Shown: positions 12,443 to 26,200 of the stretch, piece by piece
Layout of the letters: each line of letters starts with the position of its first letter
Position numbering within the stretch: position 1 is the stretch's first letter
Assembly (NCBI RefSeq): GCF_000150275.1
Contig: NW_002060977.1
Coordinates: 342,828-406,827, forward strand
DNA from: Trichoplax adhaerens
Lineage: Eukaryota; Placozoa; Uniplacotomia; Trichoplacea; Trichoplacidae
Length of the DNA stretch: 64,000 bases
Direction: 5' to 3'
Notes under the pieces: generated by a model
Databases searched by the model: none
Told to the model about the DNA's origin: nothing
Seen by the model: only the letters and a program-made list of their open reading frames with translations
Program-made: the position numbers and the translations under genes

Positions 12443-15400
12443 ATTAGTTAATTAATTTCCCAATCTATCTTATTTGAGATACTCCTATTCTAAATTAAAT
12501 TCGATGGAGCTTGTTTACCTATAAAGTAATTGTATCTTGATTAAAAGTTACGTTTAGTAATTATTGGAACATTTATCTATTTTCAATTATTTAGTTATAG
12601 TAAGAATTGCATACTGCCACTTAAAAAAATAATAATTACATCAATTAAGCTGTAGAGGTACTACTAAGTAAAATAATCATATCGTATAATGCTGTTACGC
12701 ATCTATGAATATTTACTATGAATTATTGATAACTTTAAACTCATTGGGATCATTTTAAACATTTAATTTTTCGTTAACCATTCATCCATTATGTATATAT
12801 ATGGGGTATTCTTTTTCTGTATAATAAATCAATTTGATAATAACAGTTGAGTTAGACAAAGTTAATACACTTTCACAACCTTACAAAAGTCTTAACAAAG
12901 CAAGAAATTAAATTATATCTTAAACTACATGTAGTTGATAGTACATTTAATAAGTAATTACCAATATCACCAATAGCAGTCTATTAAGTTTGGCTTTACT
13001 TAAGTATATACTATATCTTACTATTCTACAACAAACGAATGATGAAAATTATCGATGAATACTAAGGTAAATAACCAGAACCAATAGCAACGTACAAATC
13101 GTATTGTCGTAAAATTCTGACGTTTCGGAAGATTAGGAGCCCGTTATAACGGCAAGAACATACAAATGATTAATTATTAATAAGGAAATAGTAATATTTA
13201 TTATAGTTAGCGTTAGAAAAACCATTTTAGGATACGGCTAAACAAACGATTTGTTCTAGTCAAATAACTATGTTAAAATAAAAGTAAAACGTGCGTGTAA
13301 CCGTATCACGTAGGTATTAGAAGTATATGACAAGATAAATACTCTAGAATTGCTTTCATAGTGTGGAAAACACAATAGTTGTAAGCTGGATGTTCCGGTA
13401 ATATACTTCAAAATATGGTGCTACAATTGAAGATTTACGATAGAATACCGAATATTTTACTAAAGATTGAGTTAATTATTAAAGATACATAACATGCTTT
13501 TCAGTCTTCTTTATATTTCTAAAATATTGTAGATATCTTTACGATAAATGCTTTTGAGACGCTAATAGAGAAACTATCTGACGCAAAATTCTGATATTAA
13601 GAATGGAAATAAAAAACTATTTCCGTTATGCAGATACCGTAATGAAGTTATTCCAGATCTATTAGTTAAAGCTCTCGAAAGAATAATTTTAAATTTGTTT
13701 ATGCTCCACAGCAGCTTACTTGTGCTTATTGTAAATGATCATATCTATTACATAACATTTAAAATCGCAACATAGATAAGTTTATTTCCAATAGGCAAGG
13801 TAGTTGTTATAAGTGCTCAAACTGAAATGTTCTGCCATATTTTGTGAGCATTATTAAGACCCACTAAAACCTTAGGGGAATTCCAACGCTTACAGTTAAA
13901 GGTATAGGTAGCAATGGTTCCCGATAACACTTAATTATGATATAAGTATCAATCAAAATCAGCATATGTATTTCTACTAAAGATTCCCTGATTAATTTTC
14001 AAGTTAAGTAAAATTATATTTCTCGAATTTACAATACAGTCAACAAAATATAGGTCTAACGTATAGCTTTTCCTTTCGAATGCAGAAAATATTCAATTCG
14101 AAGTTAATATTTACTGTGATAGGTTTCGAGTTATAATAAGATGAAATTAATACGAAGAAAAAAATAATTATGTTTTTATTTATTAAACTTTGCTCTATTG
14201 TAATATAATAAATTTAATTTTCAGTATTGTCTAAGCATTTGATATCTAGCTCTCTCTCTGACTACTCTGAGAATCTATCACCAAAGTTTTTCTTAGGCTT
14301 GAGCCAATCGGCTGTAAATTGTAATTGATAAGCCAATATCGCTTACTAAATCATTAACTGAATAAGGTAATAACTCACAGGCAGGAGTATTCACATTAAT
14401 TTTGAATTCCACTAGATAAATTACTAGTTTGTATATTTTATTAATGGCTTAAAATATCTAAATCAGTACTATTGTTAGTCTTGGTATACAGACAACATTT
14501 TAAATAATTTTTTCTTTCCTTCTCGAATTATAATATCCTCATTTAATTTAAAATTATTTTAAAAGTGTTTTCTTGCTAATAACATCGGAACAACTTAATG
14601 TTCTAATAGCTTTAACTACGTTTTGTGCACTTAACATACATTTCTATCAACCGTATGGTTCTTTCAAATCGCCGTTCAAATTAAAGTATAGGAAGAGCGA
14701 CTAAATTAAGCTTTACAGTAGCTTGGTGAAAGACTACCATCAACCAGTAAATATTGAGAAAAAAAGATCCATATGCTTTATGTCTTCTTCTTAGACAAGT
14801 CTCTCATAATTCAATGACCTTTTAAAATTTAACATACTTCAAGGCTTTTAAAAATAACAACTGAGAAAAATATGTCTAAAATGAAATTTATTTCCTGGTA
14901 AAATGTTTTGTAAGTCATTATCTTGTAAGGAAGCAATCGGGCCCCAGACTCGGACACCAAAACATAACAGGATCATTGTAGTGAATGTTATTAATAGGAG
15001 GAACATGAAATATTCATTTCACATAGGTAATAGCCTAGTCTTGCATAAAGAATACGGCACGAAATGATTTTTGCCTATGAACAAAATTGCAGACAGCGAA
15101 ATAATAGTATAAGTTTCAAATACTTTCCGTTTTAGACCTTGCGTGAACAAAAACTTTTAGTGCCTTTATCTTGAAGAAATTAATACACCATGCTTCAGGG
15201 ACTCTAAACCTTACTGCCTCTCTAACAATTGTTCTATCATTCGAAATTGGTTATTTATTAATGAATGGAGTATTATAATAATCATCTCGCAAAATAATAA
15301 AATGTTATGCTGATGTCAATGCCTTCGGCTTCAACTATTTAGGAGATTCGATCAGCCATGATAATGATTACCTCTAATGCTGACTTTAATTGATTTAATT

Positions 15401-15693
15401 TTGTTACAATTTTATTATAATATCTTTAATACGTATAATTTAGAAAATTTATCCATTTTGATTTTATGAAATAAATTCTGCGCCATTTTAAGTTTCGATT
15501 CTATTGTACTAACTACTTCCATTTTAATCTCGCTGATTTTTATTCGCATTTATGAAGCATACTCGAGCTTAAAGGCGTTTACCGTAAATCGCTGAATCAA
15601 ATTATGTATTAACATCTATCATAAGATACATTTTCCAAGAAATAGAGTCATCATGAAGAAATTTTCATTTTGCATCCTAAACTCTTAAAACTC
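12443..15693. other. intergenic, no gene seen
   Basis: AT-rich, no recognisable exon pattern on either strand. It precedes the 3' end of the minus-strand gene at 15694-16485, so any 3' untranslated region of that gene would lie at its right edge. Confidence 0.35.
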
Positions 15694-15967
15694 TTATCGC
15701 CTAGTATAATTAGACACCATATATAGCATCATCATACTTAATGTTCTATCTATCTCGTTATAAAATATCATATCGATATCACTGTCATAATTCAAGAAAA
15801 ATTCGTCTAAGTTGATTCCACATGAATTTTTAATAATTTGTTCTACAAGTATAGTCTTTAAACGGTTCTCATTCATGGCGATAAAATATAGAGTGACAAA
15901 GACGTCCATACGGTAATGTTGTAAATTACTAAAGTTAGGAAGTGTAGCAGTTACTAGAACGTCGATT
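15694..15967 (-). CDS. unrecognised protein, terminal exon
   Basis: Last exon of a minus-strand gene: acceptor gtttgtctag, then one base completing an Arg codon, then 90 codons (beginning IDVLVTATLPNFSNL) and a TAA stop. The exon joins in frame to 16071-16233, whose donor (TTTTACG|gtaatt) leaves phase 2, exactly what this exon needs. The sequence is mixed hydrophobic and acidic with a NYDSDIDMIFYNEIDR stretch and no clear membrane helix or catalytic motif. I do not recognise the family. The open frame of 91 codons plus matching splice phases makes a real gene more likely than chance. Confidence 0.55.
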
Positions 15968-16070
15968 CTAGACAAACACAATCGCTAATTCAGGTTATTT
16001 AAACTAAATCTATTTGGACCATTTAATCCGCAAACAAATTACTAGTTTTTATATTCAGGTCTTTAATTAC

Positions 16071-16233
16071 CGTAAAACAAAAATTTTTTCCTCCATATTT
16101 AAATAGTAACTGATGAATAACATTTTTATCGATTCTACGGATTGTAAATTTTTAGAAATACTGGTAGCTATCTCCGTCACCTTCACTGCGGGTTTATCTG
16201 CTATATCGTAGTCAATATCGCCAATAATGAATT
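16071..16233 (-). CDS. unrecognised protein, penultimate exon
   Basis: This exon (163 bp) has an acceptor ending atatataag, 53 complete codons (starting FIIGDIDYDIADKPAVKVTE) and a gtaatt donor. The other two frames are blocked by stops. It is entered in phase 1 and left in phase 2, and the 103-bp intron to the terminal exon is typical of this locus. An amphipathic run follows (TEIATSISKNLQSVESIKM). No known domain was recognised. The exon that should precede it with a phase-1 donor was not found. Confidence 0.5.
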
Positions 16234-16398
16234 CTTATATATTAATGATACTGCGCAGTGAATACCTGGAAATAACAAAGTCCTCCCGAACATATTGATA
16301 CGTTAATAATACTTTTAATTTTAGAAACATTTTTGGTGAATAACCCCGGTCAATTGATTTTGTCTGTATTAAACTGCAATTATAAGAGGTACAATTAC

Positions 16399-16485
16399 CA
16401 GAACTTCGGTTAAATTATCATCTTGAAGCATTATTCTCCGATGAAATGTCTCGTTTGTTTTATTTTTGACTATTTCAATTCTTTG
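16399..16485 (-). CDS. unrecognised protein, upstream exon
   Basis: An 87-bp stretch bounded by acceptor gaaatttcag and donor gtaatt, open in one phase only (QRIEIVKNKTNETFHRRIML, then QDDNLTEVL). It lies on the same strand as the exons at 16071 and 15694 and probably belongs to the same gene. However, its phase-0 exit does not fit the next exon's phase-1 entry, so one small exon between them is missing or this call is wrong. A possible first exon with ATG lies just upstream on the same strand (near 16500-16555), but its donor is poor. Confidence 0.35.
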
Positions 16486-16863
16486 CTGAAATTTCATTAT
16501 CAACAGCCGAAAATAGAATCAGTCTAACATTAGAAGCTAAAGTGACAACTTTCAACATTCTCTCATCTGATATAAATAGGCATTAATGCCTTAGCGACAG
16601 TCCTTAATCTGATATTGATTCTTCACAATGATTTTCTGAACTTAAAAGAAAATTATTTTTAAGACGTGTTGAATAAAGTAAGATTAAAATACGCGTACAG
16701 TGACAAGTGAGTAATAAGACACTGTACCTGTAAATTCGCTCCTAAAGGTAATTATGGAATAGGTAATAAGGTTATTTTGGTTAGCGAGCAAGCTGAAATA
16801 GTCTCAATTGTAGACTAAAACTCCATATTTACAGCTAAATTATTAAAATACCCTTCAAAAAAC

Positions 16864-17095
16864 CAAACAATGGCGATACATTCGTAGTCACGTTCGTAAA
16901 CCTAATCTAAGTATCTAGGGTAAAATTTTTCAATATCTTATAGCAAACAATGTCGAGATAGTCGCAATTATTTGACTTAACTTTGGCTTTCATGATGAAA
17001 TCATGGAATACCTTGAAGCAAAACAATACCGACATAGTCACAATCTTAAAATTAATCTCAGGGTTTATAGTAAAATTAATTAATACCTTAGTGCA
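16864..17095 (+). pseudogene. three decayed LRR-like tandem units
   Basis: Three similar units spaced 76-80 bp apart share caaacaatgg/gtcga-gatagtc/g-caat cores (anchors at 16864, 16944 and 17020). Translated piecewise they give LRR-like phrases (LIANNVEIVAII; TLKQNNTDIVTI), but stops interrupt the first two and no clean splice sites surround them. They lie 2 kb upstream of the first LRR exon of the long receptor. They are best read as dead LRR exons, or possibly as a simple tandem duplication. Confidence 0.35.
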
Positions 17096-17674
17096 TCAGA
17101 TCTAAGAGTTGCTCAAGAAAGATATTTCATCCAGCTGTACGTTACCTAATCTGAGATACCTTCCCTAGATTTAATTTTAGCGTTAAAACTGTTAGGCAAT
17201 CTCTGCAGAGAAATCAAACTTTTACCATTTAATTAACCAATTTCTTAATACTAGTAAAATATGTTGACTTATGCATACGGATACAGCGTTGAATCTCTCA
17301 AAAGGCTGTAAAATCAACTTACTAATTCTAGTGAAACTTATACAACGGATGCTTTCGCATCTGTTGCTGCAAACTTTTTATTACTGTTGATCAATTCCCA
17401 CTTTAACAAGTAGATTGTTACGCCGATACTATCTCACCGCAATGCGCGATGCTTAGCGAAATAGTTTACTTATTACATTACAAAACATTTTATACTTTAA
17501 ACGCCTTGTACTGTAATACGTAATCGTAACTAATTCCAACTAATTTGGAATTATAGTTAATTATTAAAAGACACTTATTGTGCTAATTGTACTAATAAAA
17601 GTGCTTAATTATAATTTCTTAGCTAATACGTCTAGTGATGTAATATTGTACGTGACTAATTCATATTCGATTAT

Positions 17675-17950
17675 TGTTAAAAATCTCCTTTGTAACAAGA
17701 AACCGGGTCTTAAAGACTGTCTTCACTAGTACTCGTGTTCCCAACTAACTTAGGGACCTATCGTAGTTAAACTAACTCTCAGCTACACAAATAAGCTACT
17801 AATGAGTAATAGATTTAAATACTTCACTTTGTTTTCGTTAAACTTAGTCGTAAAATGTACTAAAGAAAAACGTACGAATATTCTTAGCAATAATAGTCAA
17901 AAGATCCTGCAAGTGACCAACTGGAACTAAACAGCTAAGCTAGTGTTCGG
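17675..17950 (+). repeat. dispersed repeat family C, copy 1
   Basis: About 275 bp, near-identical to 45661-45935. Both begin with tgttA(c)aaaatctcctttgtaacRagaaRccgggtcttaaa in plus orientation and end ggaactRaRcagctaagctagtg. The terminal TGTTA sequence resembles the ends of families A and B. The copies diverge abruptly after the shared block; this copy continues with a GC-richer tail (to about 18015) that resembles the unit at 39770-40010. No coding frame. Confidence 0.75.
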
Positions 17951-18015
17951 CTTTTTATAGTCTCGTCCAACGCCGATGGTGCACTTGTGAATATTCTTGA
18001 CATAGCGACTTACAC

Positions 18016-19042
18016 TGTACAGTATACATATCCTAGCATAGCAACTAGAGCCTCAAGGCTCTACAAAGTAATTGACTTTACACTTAAGGTGTTATTAATT
18101 AACGTTTACTGACTAAGCGTGGTAGCTCCGACACGTCAACAATATTGAACTTTCTGATATCTTGGCAATAAGAAGTACTTATTAATAAACATTAATATCT
18201 GACAAGCTACTGGAGCAAACAATAATTTAAATGAGATATTTTAATTAATATAACAATTAATATTTCGGAGCATAGCTCTTTAACAATTGTATATTATGGC
18301 TTGGCGATCTTGAGAGTAAGCATATTGTAATCAAATTGCCTCGTATGATATTAATTAGGTCTTAGGGTATAAATTCACTTCCTAATTACATAAATGCTAT
18401 CGATACTAATTGTAAGTTCTAACTACCGCAAAAATAAGGTACCATACATAAGCTCAACTGTTTTTACAATAAAGTTTACCTTCATTGTAGTATTTAATTA
18501 ACGTAAAATTAAAGGCGTACCAATCACTGAGAATGTACTGAATTAGGGATAAGTGCTCCCAACTGACTTTTAGATATACTTTAATGCCCTGACAAGTACA
18601 ATAATTTAAGGAGAAAATTTATTTATAGATTTCACTTTTTCGCTATGTAATCGTAGAGTTGGTTTGTGGTAATTATTCATTCGCAGATCTTTGTAGATTT
18701 GCTATGAGTCCACCGTACGAGTATACAAGTATATACCCTGGAAATTGTAACTAATTGGTAACCTTATTACATGCTGAATATTTAAGTATTGCTGAATAAA
18801 CAAAATTGATATTGCAAACTTTAAAAATTATGATACAAATTACAAACGGCAAGGCTATCCTCGTTATCTAGCATTAAAGTATTCGTGCCATGGCTACCGA
18901 TTAAACTGGACCATAACTTCGAATTGCTTATTTCAGATTTCGAATTAAGTTGGGATCAATCTATCTAATTCCTCTTTTTTATAGTCACTTATGGTCACGA
19001 CCAGTGCAAGTCAGTTTCCACGAATAAAAATAAATGCTGCAG
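18016..19042. other. upstream region of the long LGR gene; no exon identified
   Basis: The signal peptide, any LDLa module and the LRR N-cap expected at the start of an LGR must lie upstream of 19043. I could not identify them here. Acceptor-like ends occur (for example near 18936), but none opens a frame with a matching donor and phase. Confidence 0.3.
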
Positions 19043-20255
19043 AGATGGAAATAATTTAATATGTCAGAATATTCTACCTTTGAACAATTCTGATGCAGGA
19101 AGAAATATCTCTAACGCGGATACCTTACTTCATTTGTAAGTTTTTAGATACACAAGTTTATCAGCGAACATTTAAATACGCTTAGCAAGAATGTTCAGGC
19201 ATAGTTTAAGTAATTTTTTACCTTGTTTTTAATATAATAATCTTTCAGTATTATATAGCTAGAGTATATTATGCAATACCAGATGGAAATACCATTAATT
19301 CTAGTGTCAAACATTACTACGTTTTTTTATCCTTTTGTTGTGATAGTCTAAAATTACTCGTTGGCTTTGCTAAATATGAAATTACATTCCGTGAACAATT
19401 AAATTACTTAATGATATTAAACCTATAACTTACATCTAGAATGATTCAGAATGTGAAATTAAACTATTTGGATACGATCAGTTCCTGTCACTGCTATCAA
19501 TCTATGTAAGTATTAATACTGTTTTCGTATGTTTGATGCCACGGAAAATGCAACGGTAATTGCAATACTGCATTTGCTCTAAATTTCAGAACTCCGATTT
19601 GTACTGCTGATTACTATATAATGACTGCTTAAAATTTAATAATATTTAATAAATTTTCTTCATAATCCAATCTTCATGTTGACGTAGCATGTTCCGCAAA
19701 ATTGATGTCAACATTATTGATGGCAAAGCTTTTGACAAATGCACGAACTTAAAATCTTTGTAAGTCATTAATTGCCCAATCCACTTTAGTAAATATTAAT
19801 AGTTATATCGTACTTCAGTATAGGTGGAAAAGTGTTACTTGATGACAAATGCTATTTAATTGCATTTCAATTGATATTCAGCTCTCCTTCGTTCTGTCAC
19901 TAGAAAATTTCGATATTCTAGAATTAATAGCATATTAGCTAACACATTCTCATCCATCTTAAGCCTACAATCATTGTAAGTAGAAGGTATCCTAGCGAAA
20001 TCAGGTCTACTTGAAATCTAAATATCATGAATAAAACATTTAGTTTATTAATAATAGACATGCAATTTAAATTACATAATCACATCAATTTTCAAAGTTA
20101 TAGCAGTTTAAAATCAAGTAAAAGGCAAGCGTATACGATGTTGCATAGATAAATTGTACTAATCTCTTACCTTTAAATTTTAGAGAATTAATTGATGTTC
20201 GTATTGGTAACGAAATAACGCTAGCTTTCGATAATTTAGCAAATCTTACCAACAT
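19043..20255 (+). CDS. LGR receptor 2, LRR exons 1-5
   Basis: Exons: 19043-19135, 19440-19505, 19688-19759, 19904-19975, 20184-20255. The last three are perfect 72-bp LRR exons, for example MFRKIDVNIIDGKAF...LKSL and KFRYSRINSILANTF...LQSL. The first two (31 and 22 residues) are less typical; 19043-19135 may be the repeat cap or a false exon. All join in phase 2. The donor of the fifth exon (gtaag at 20256) lies six bases from the assembly gap. Confidence 0.65.
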
Positions 20256-23200
20256 GTAAGANNNNNNNNNNNNNNNNNNNNNNNNNNNNNNNNNNNNNNN
20301 NNNNNNNNNNNNNNNNNNNNNNNNNNNNNNNNNNNNNNNNNNNNNNNNNNNNNNNNNNNNNNNNNNNNNNNNNNNNNNNNNNNNNNNNNNNNNNNNNNNN
20401 NNNNNNNNNNNNNNNNNNNNNNNNNNNNNNNNNNNNNNNNNNNNNNNNNNNNNNNNNNNNNNNNNNNNNNNNNNNNNNNNNNNNNNNNNNNNNNNNNNNN
20501 NNNNNNNNNNNNNNNNNNNNNNNNNNNNNNNNNNNNNNNNNNNNNNNNNNNNNNNNNNNNNNNNNNNNNNNNNNNNNNNNNNNNNNNNNNNNNNNNNNNN
20601 NNNNNNNNNNNNNNNNNNNNNNNNNNNNNNNNNNNNNNNNNNNNNNNNNNNNNATGAAAAGACAAGTTATAAACTACAAATGATCAAATACTGTCATAAG
20701 TATTCCTCATTCTAATAATGTGCCTCTCAAATCTCTAAAAAACACTCTTCTAAAAACTTTCTCAGCTATAAAGTTTTAATTCTGATAAATTGTACAATAT
20801 ATTTAAGTTGTAGATGATAAAACTGATTCTAGCCGGCGTAGTATGATCAGTGTAATGACTTTGTCTATCATAGAACTCCCTAGTATGTTATGATATATCA
20901 AGTTATAGCTGAGAATACCGCTACATTATTTAAATTCGGTCAACATCGACTTTAGTCAGGCTATCTGAAATAAAATTACACCTAGGCCTCAAGGAATAAG
21001 TATTATAAGATGTATTCCTTTAACTAATGAAAGCAACCTATATTCAATAACCTCACAAAATCTTAAATTTTAACCCGTTCATGGATGTAATACTAAGTGG
21101 ATTGCTCCTGATCTCGTGTCTAACTGTAATCCAAACTTTAATGACACAATAGGATTTTAAACTATAATAAAGTCTTAGATGGTAGAGGTGACATTCAGGA
21201 TTTCTTTGACAATCACCTTCCAATGCTAAAGGAAATGTGAGTGTCATTATTTCCTGTCCTAGTTGAAATGATTAAGAAATCTTCAAGTTTGAATTATAAG
21301 CCATCAATAAACAAACCGCTGTTAAAGCATGTAATCTTCTGATGTTCTAGCGATCTGGGGTACTCTAATATTGAGAGTATTTACCCGAACAAGTTCAAGC
21401 ACCTTTATGAAGTTCAACGTTTGTAAGTTGCCAATATGTTATTTACATCGTTATAATAATTAAGTAGCTATAGATAAATAAAGCGACTTGAAAGAATTAT
21501 TATTAGTACAAACTTTCAGTTCTCCAGTCTATCCTAGTTTTCAAGCTTGCAAATAAAATGAGTGGATGATCATTCATACTGTATCAATCGAATTTTAATT
21601 GCTACTTTGAATTCAGTAATTTAAGCTAATAGCATTTATCATTTATTCCCTTCAATTTACTCATTGACAGTTTGCGTGAATGCCATGATTCGATGTTAAG
21701 ACACTGCATTGTAAAGATTAGAATGTTAATGTTTATGATCATATTACAAACCAGCTCTGCGATAACATTTATGTAAAAACAAATTTCTAAATTTCTAAAG
21801 TTTTCGGGATTCAGTATCTCTTAACTACTCACAAGAACGAAGACGACTTTGCATCTACATTACAAAACTAGAGAACCGATTTTATTCAATAGTCTGCTGA
21901 GCTTAAATATCTTTCGGCAGCCGCTAAAACATTAATGAATCATCTTACACCAATAATTATCAATATGGATATCTACTGACTGATTTCACCTACAGTAATC
22001 GGACTATAGTATATCCTCTCATACAGTCTTTTCAATACACCTAGAATCTAACATTAGGCAGAATTTCAATAACAAGAGTTTGTACTGTATGCCATTACTA
22101 TATAAGAATTGCATTGCAGTCTAACATATAATTTACTGTTACAAATTATAACTTCAGCGATTCCTACTGTAAGTGATTATAATTACCATACAAAAATGTT
22201 AATTCACTAAATTTAGTCATTTATTTCTTCAAAGTAGTTCGAACCTTGACAAAGCCGGTAGATTTTACGTTAATTAGAGAACGTTCTATGTAAGGACATA
22301 ATATAACCTAAGTATCTAGTCATTAGATATTAATATATTTAAATACCACTATCTTTATTAAATATTTGAATGTAAAATCGCCATCTAATTCATTGGAAAG
22401 CTTAACGCCTAGCTAACCAACTAGGACGCATGAACTATATAGAAGTGTTCAATCTATGCAAATCACGATCCATTGTATAATAACTAGACTTCTAAAGAAT
22501 CAATATTTAACGTAGACGGAGTGGTATTTAAGTCATTCCTGTTTGTAGAGCAATAGTACTCCTGATAAAGCGAATATTATGCCCTAATACCTTGTATAGT
22601 AACATGACCTATAAATCGTAAACTACGTTACTTTATTGCAAAACAGTTTCTTGATTTTCCACCATTGCACAAAAACGCTAGCATGAACAGGATGAACCCA
22701 TTTTAATCTTTTCCAAAGGCATTCTACTAGTATGACTTTATGAATAAAAGTTCTAAGTCACATTCATTTTACTTAAAGGTCCATTAGCCATAACATCATT
22801 AAGGAGTTGAAAAACAATGCATTCTTTCCATTTGCCAGTTTAGAAATATTGTAAGTTAAAACCAAATTATATAGTAAATTAAATTTTCCCTAATAATATT
22901 CATTACATATGCTTATTTGATAAAACTGGTATAAATTGTATTAAAGAATGCAATAATATCAAGTCTTAAGTTTAATCATCATATTCTTCAAGGTTACTGT
23001 CAGTTCTTATTTCTTAAGTTAATGTAATTTCCTAACAGAGAACTACAGTGTAATGAAATAGCAACAATTGAAGCCGGAGCATTTAATGGACTGGATAATT
23101 TAAGGCATTTGTAAGCTTATAGATAATACAATGTATGATAACTCTCAGATCAACGCTGCCAAAGTGCAAATTCCTGGCGATTTAAAAATTTAGCAGCTCA

Positions 23201-26200
23201 AAATTACAGCTATGAATAGGACTCTAAGATAGTATTAAGTATAGCTAATCAAGGCTTTAAAATCATCTTATTTAATATCTAGAAATTTAGAATGGAATAA
23301 GATCGCGATTATGGAAATTAGCGTCTTGGACGTACTTCCAAATTTGATTACTTTGTAAGAAATTCAAAGTTCATCAGAATTTTCACTATTTTGCTCTATA
23401 TTACGAGAGAATGGTCCACTAAAACCATTGCATTAGCTATAATTAAATTCTAATCAAAATAATTACCAACTTGTATCTAGGAAAGGCAGCCACAACCAAG
23501 TAAAAAATTGGATAGTTCAGAATCAGACCGAATTAATGCATCTGTAAATAACTATTTATCAGATTGTTTTCTATTCCTCAAATTGAACTGTTTAAATCAT
23601 CTACAAGTATTTCTAGTTGTATTAAATCTGTTTTTTCTAATTCTCCAATAATTCTAATCCCAAATGATTCAGAGTAAAACAATTCATTAGAGGGCTCTCA
23701 TTAATAGAAGTCTTCAACTGCAGAATATAATCTCAAGTACAAAAGACAGATTACGTTACCTTAACTGCTCATATCCTTAGCCCTTTTACAACCCGAAGAT
23801 CGTAACAAGAATTACTGAACAAAATCTCTTAACTTCTAGACTCAGTATAAGAACGAAAATTCTACGATTACTATAGTTTCCTACGAAACTTAAAATGGAG
23901 TATCCTTTTGTATTAACAACATGACCATACTTGTATTTGTATTATTAGCTCCATAATATTGACCACGTTACTATAGCCTACGCGATAACACACAGTATCA
24001 TATTACTCTAGTATTACATTTAATGCTGTCACTAGGCAATAGTTTAAACTCCTATCTGATTAGTATCTAGAGATCTAAGATCGTATAACTCTACCTTTAT
24101 TTTTAAAACTGATCCTCATTATATAGACCACAGAATACACATAAACATATTGTTTTAACTTAGATATCAAGAGGTATCATGACAAACACGAAGACATATA
24201 CTCTTAGATAAATCTGATTCAGCATCACCTACTGTCTAAATTAACTATTCACGCCTTTGAAATTGCGCTTATCATTACAAAACTACGGTCAATACTTTAT
24301 ACCAAACTTGGTGTTCAAATCGAATAACATGAGCTATATATGTAACCTTTCTAAATATCTACATATCCAATTGAATAACCTAACCTAAGAAAGTACTGTT
24401 TACCATATGTAACTTCACAAAATACGACAGATGCTGTGAACTTATTAGTACATTTCTGTTTACTGTTGCTAATCGAAATTTGTTACCGGAGAATTTAAAA
24501 CCATTGATTGCCAATATACATTACCAGCCTACCACCAGGTCTGTCTTCCCTTGCATCTACTTACAATATGGAAGTAAATATTAACGCTCTCTTCATTGTC
24601 AGAACATTACAGTAAACTATACGCCTCTTTAGACAATACTGAATCCAAAGTTCATATTAAGATCAACGTTATATAATTAATCTAAATAGCTATCCATTAT
24701 CTTTACACACAAAAAATTATAAAATTAGCAGTTATCTATTATAAAATGTAAGGCATAATAGATAAAGAATTTTAATAAATTCCTACTTAATTAAACCATA
24801 TTTTGAAAACTATGCTCTGCTGTAACTTCGCAACAATAACATAGTTACATGACCATTTTTGTATTTCCCCTACGAAATATAATGAGATTAATTTTATAAT
24901 TTTTTTCCCTTAGAAACTTAGATCATAATCGTATCAATAATATCTTAAAAGATGATTTAAAGTATCTAGCCGGATTAATTAAAATGTAAGGGAGAATTTA
25001 TTTCAATTTTTGCATAACTTTAATGCTACAGCAAATAAAATTGGGTAGCTTATGATTTTTTATTAGCAACCTAGCAGAAAATGAAATTAAAGAAATTAGC
25101 CAAGAAAGTTTTCAGAATCTTGTCGATGTAGTAGACATGTAAGAACCTACATAGTACTGCATATGCCTACATTTCAACAAAAATTTATTTCATCTGCTGT
25201 AAACTTCAATATAATATTCAAAACTGATAACCTTTCGTCAATTAAGTAAGTTCTTTATCTAACGATTTACAGTTGTTTAAATGAAAACTCAATCAGTCGT
25301 TTAGATCAAAACATGTTTCATGATTTGCCGGAATTAAAATACCTGTAAGATATACCTGATATCATAATAAATATATAGTATCTATTTTAATACTTTGGCA
25401 CAGATCTATAAACTAACTTTGATCATAATTTTATTAGCTGCAACCTTGTATATTGGCTTCATAACGTAAAATTTATAAATATGTTTATCCATCAAAAGGC
25501 GACTAAACAGAAATAACATCAGCCTAATTACTAATCCATTCCGAAATTTGCCTAAATTACATTTATTGTACGGTTGACTTGTGAATAGAAATTTAAATCT
25601 TATTATGCAGAGCCTTTACTGCATTTTCCCATTTTTATTAATTTAGCTTCAATGTATCAACTAATCAAATAACTTTCCATCATTATTTTTCTAGGGATTT
25701 AAGTTTCAATAAAATCGGTACTGATTTCATATCTAGCAGTGTCTTTCAGAATTTAACTTCCATTGAAATTTTGTAAGAGTTACTTAAATGATCTCTAAAA
25801 ATATATCGTATTTTCATGCAAAAATGGTAAAATTAACAGTAAGATGTAAGATATTAGCTTAACCTTGTGAGTTTTTAATAAATTAAAAGTTTAATGCTTA
25901 CATTAATATTTACATTAATGTACAAATAATCATGTTATGAGCTTAAGCTTGCTAATGATTTATTCTAGTTAAGTTGAAGCTCTAAAATATTTTAAATACA
26001 ATTGCAGAAATTTGGAAAACAACCAGATTCGGGATTTAAAAACAATTTCCTTTCGAGACCTAATAAATCTACAAATTTTGTGAGAGAATGAAACCGGATA
26101 TTTTGTATACTACTCATATAATTTACATTGATCTTAATTTATGAACGATAAAATGCAGAACATACTTTTCTATACTTATACTTGGTAAAATTTTAGGTGT

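Noticed and set aside
20246-20665. Minus-strand open frame of mostly unknown residues
   Set aside because: Produced by the run of N.
21053-21247. Minus-strand 64-residue frame
   Set aside because: Within an LGR intron, no motif or splice support.
24375-24592. About 70 codons open on plus without ATG (contains NRNLLPENLKPLIANIHY)
   Set aside because: Lies in an LGR intron; no matching acceptor and phase, and the LRR resemblance is weak.
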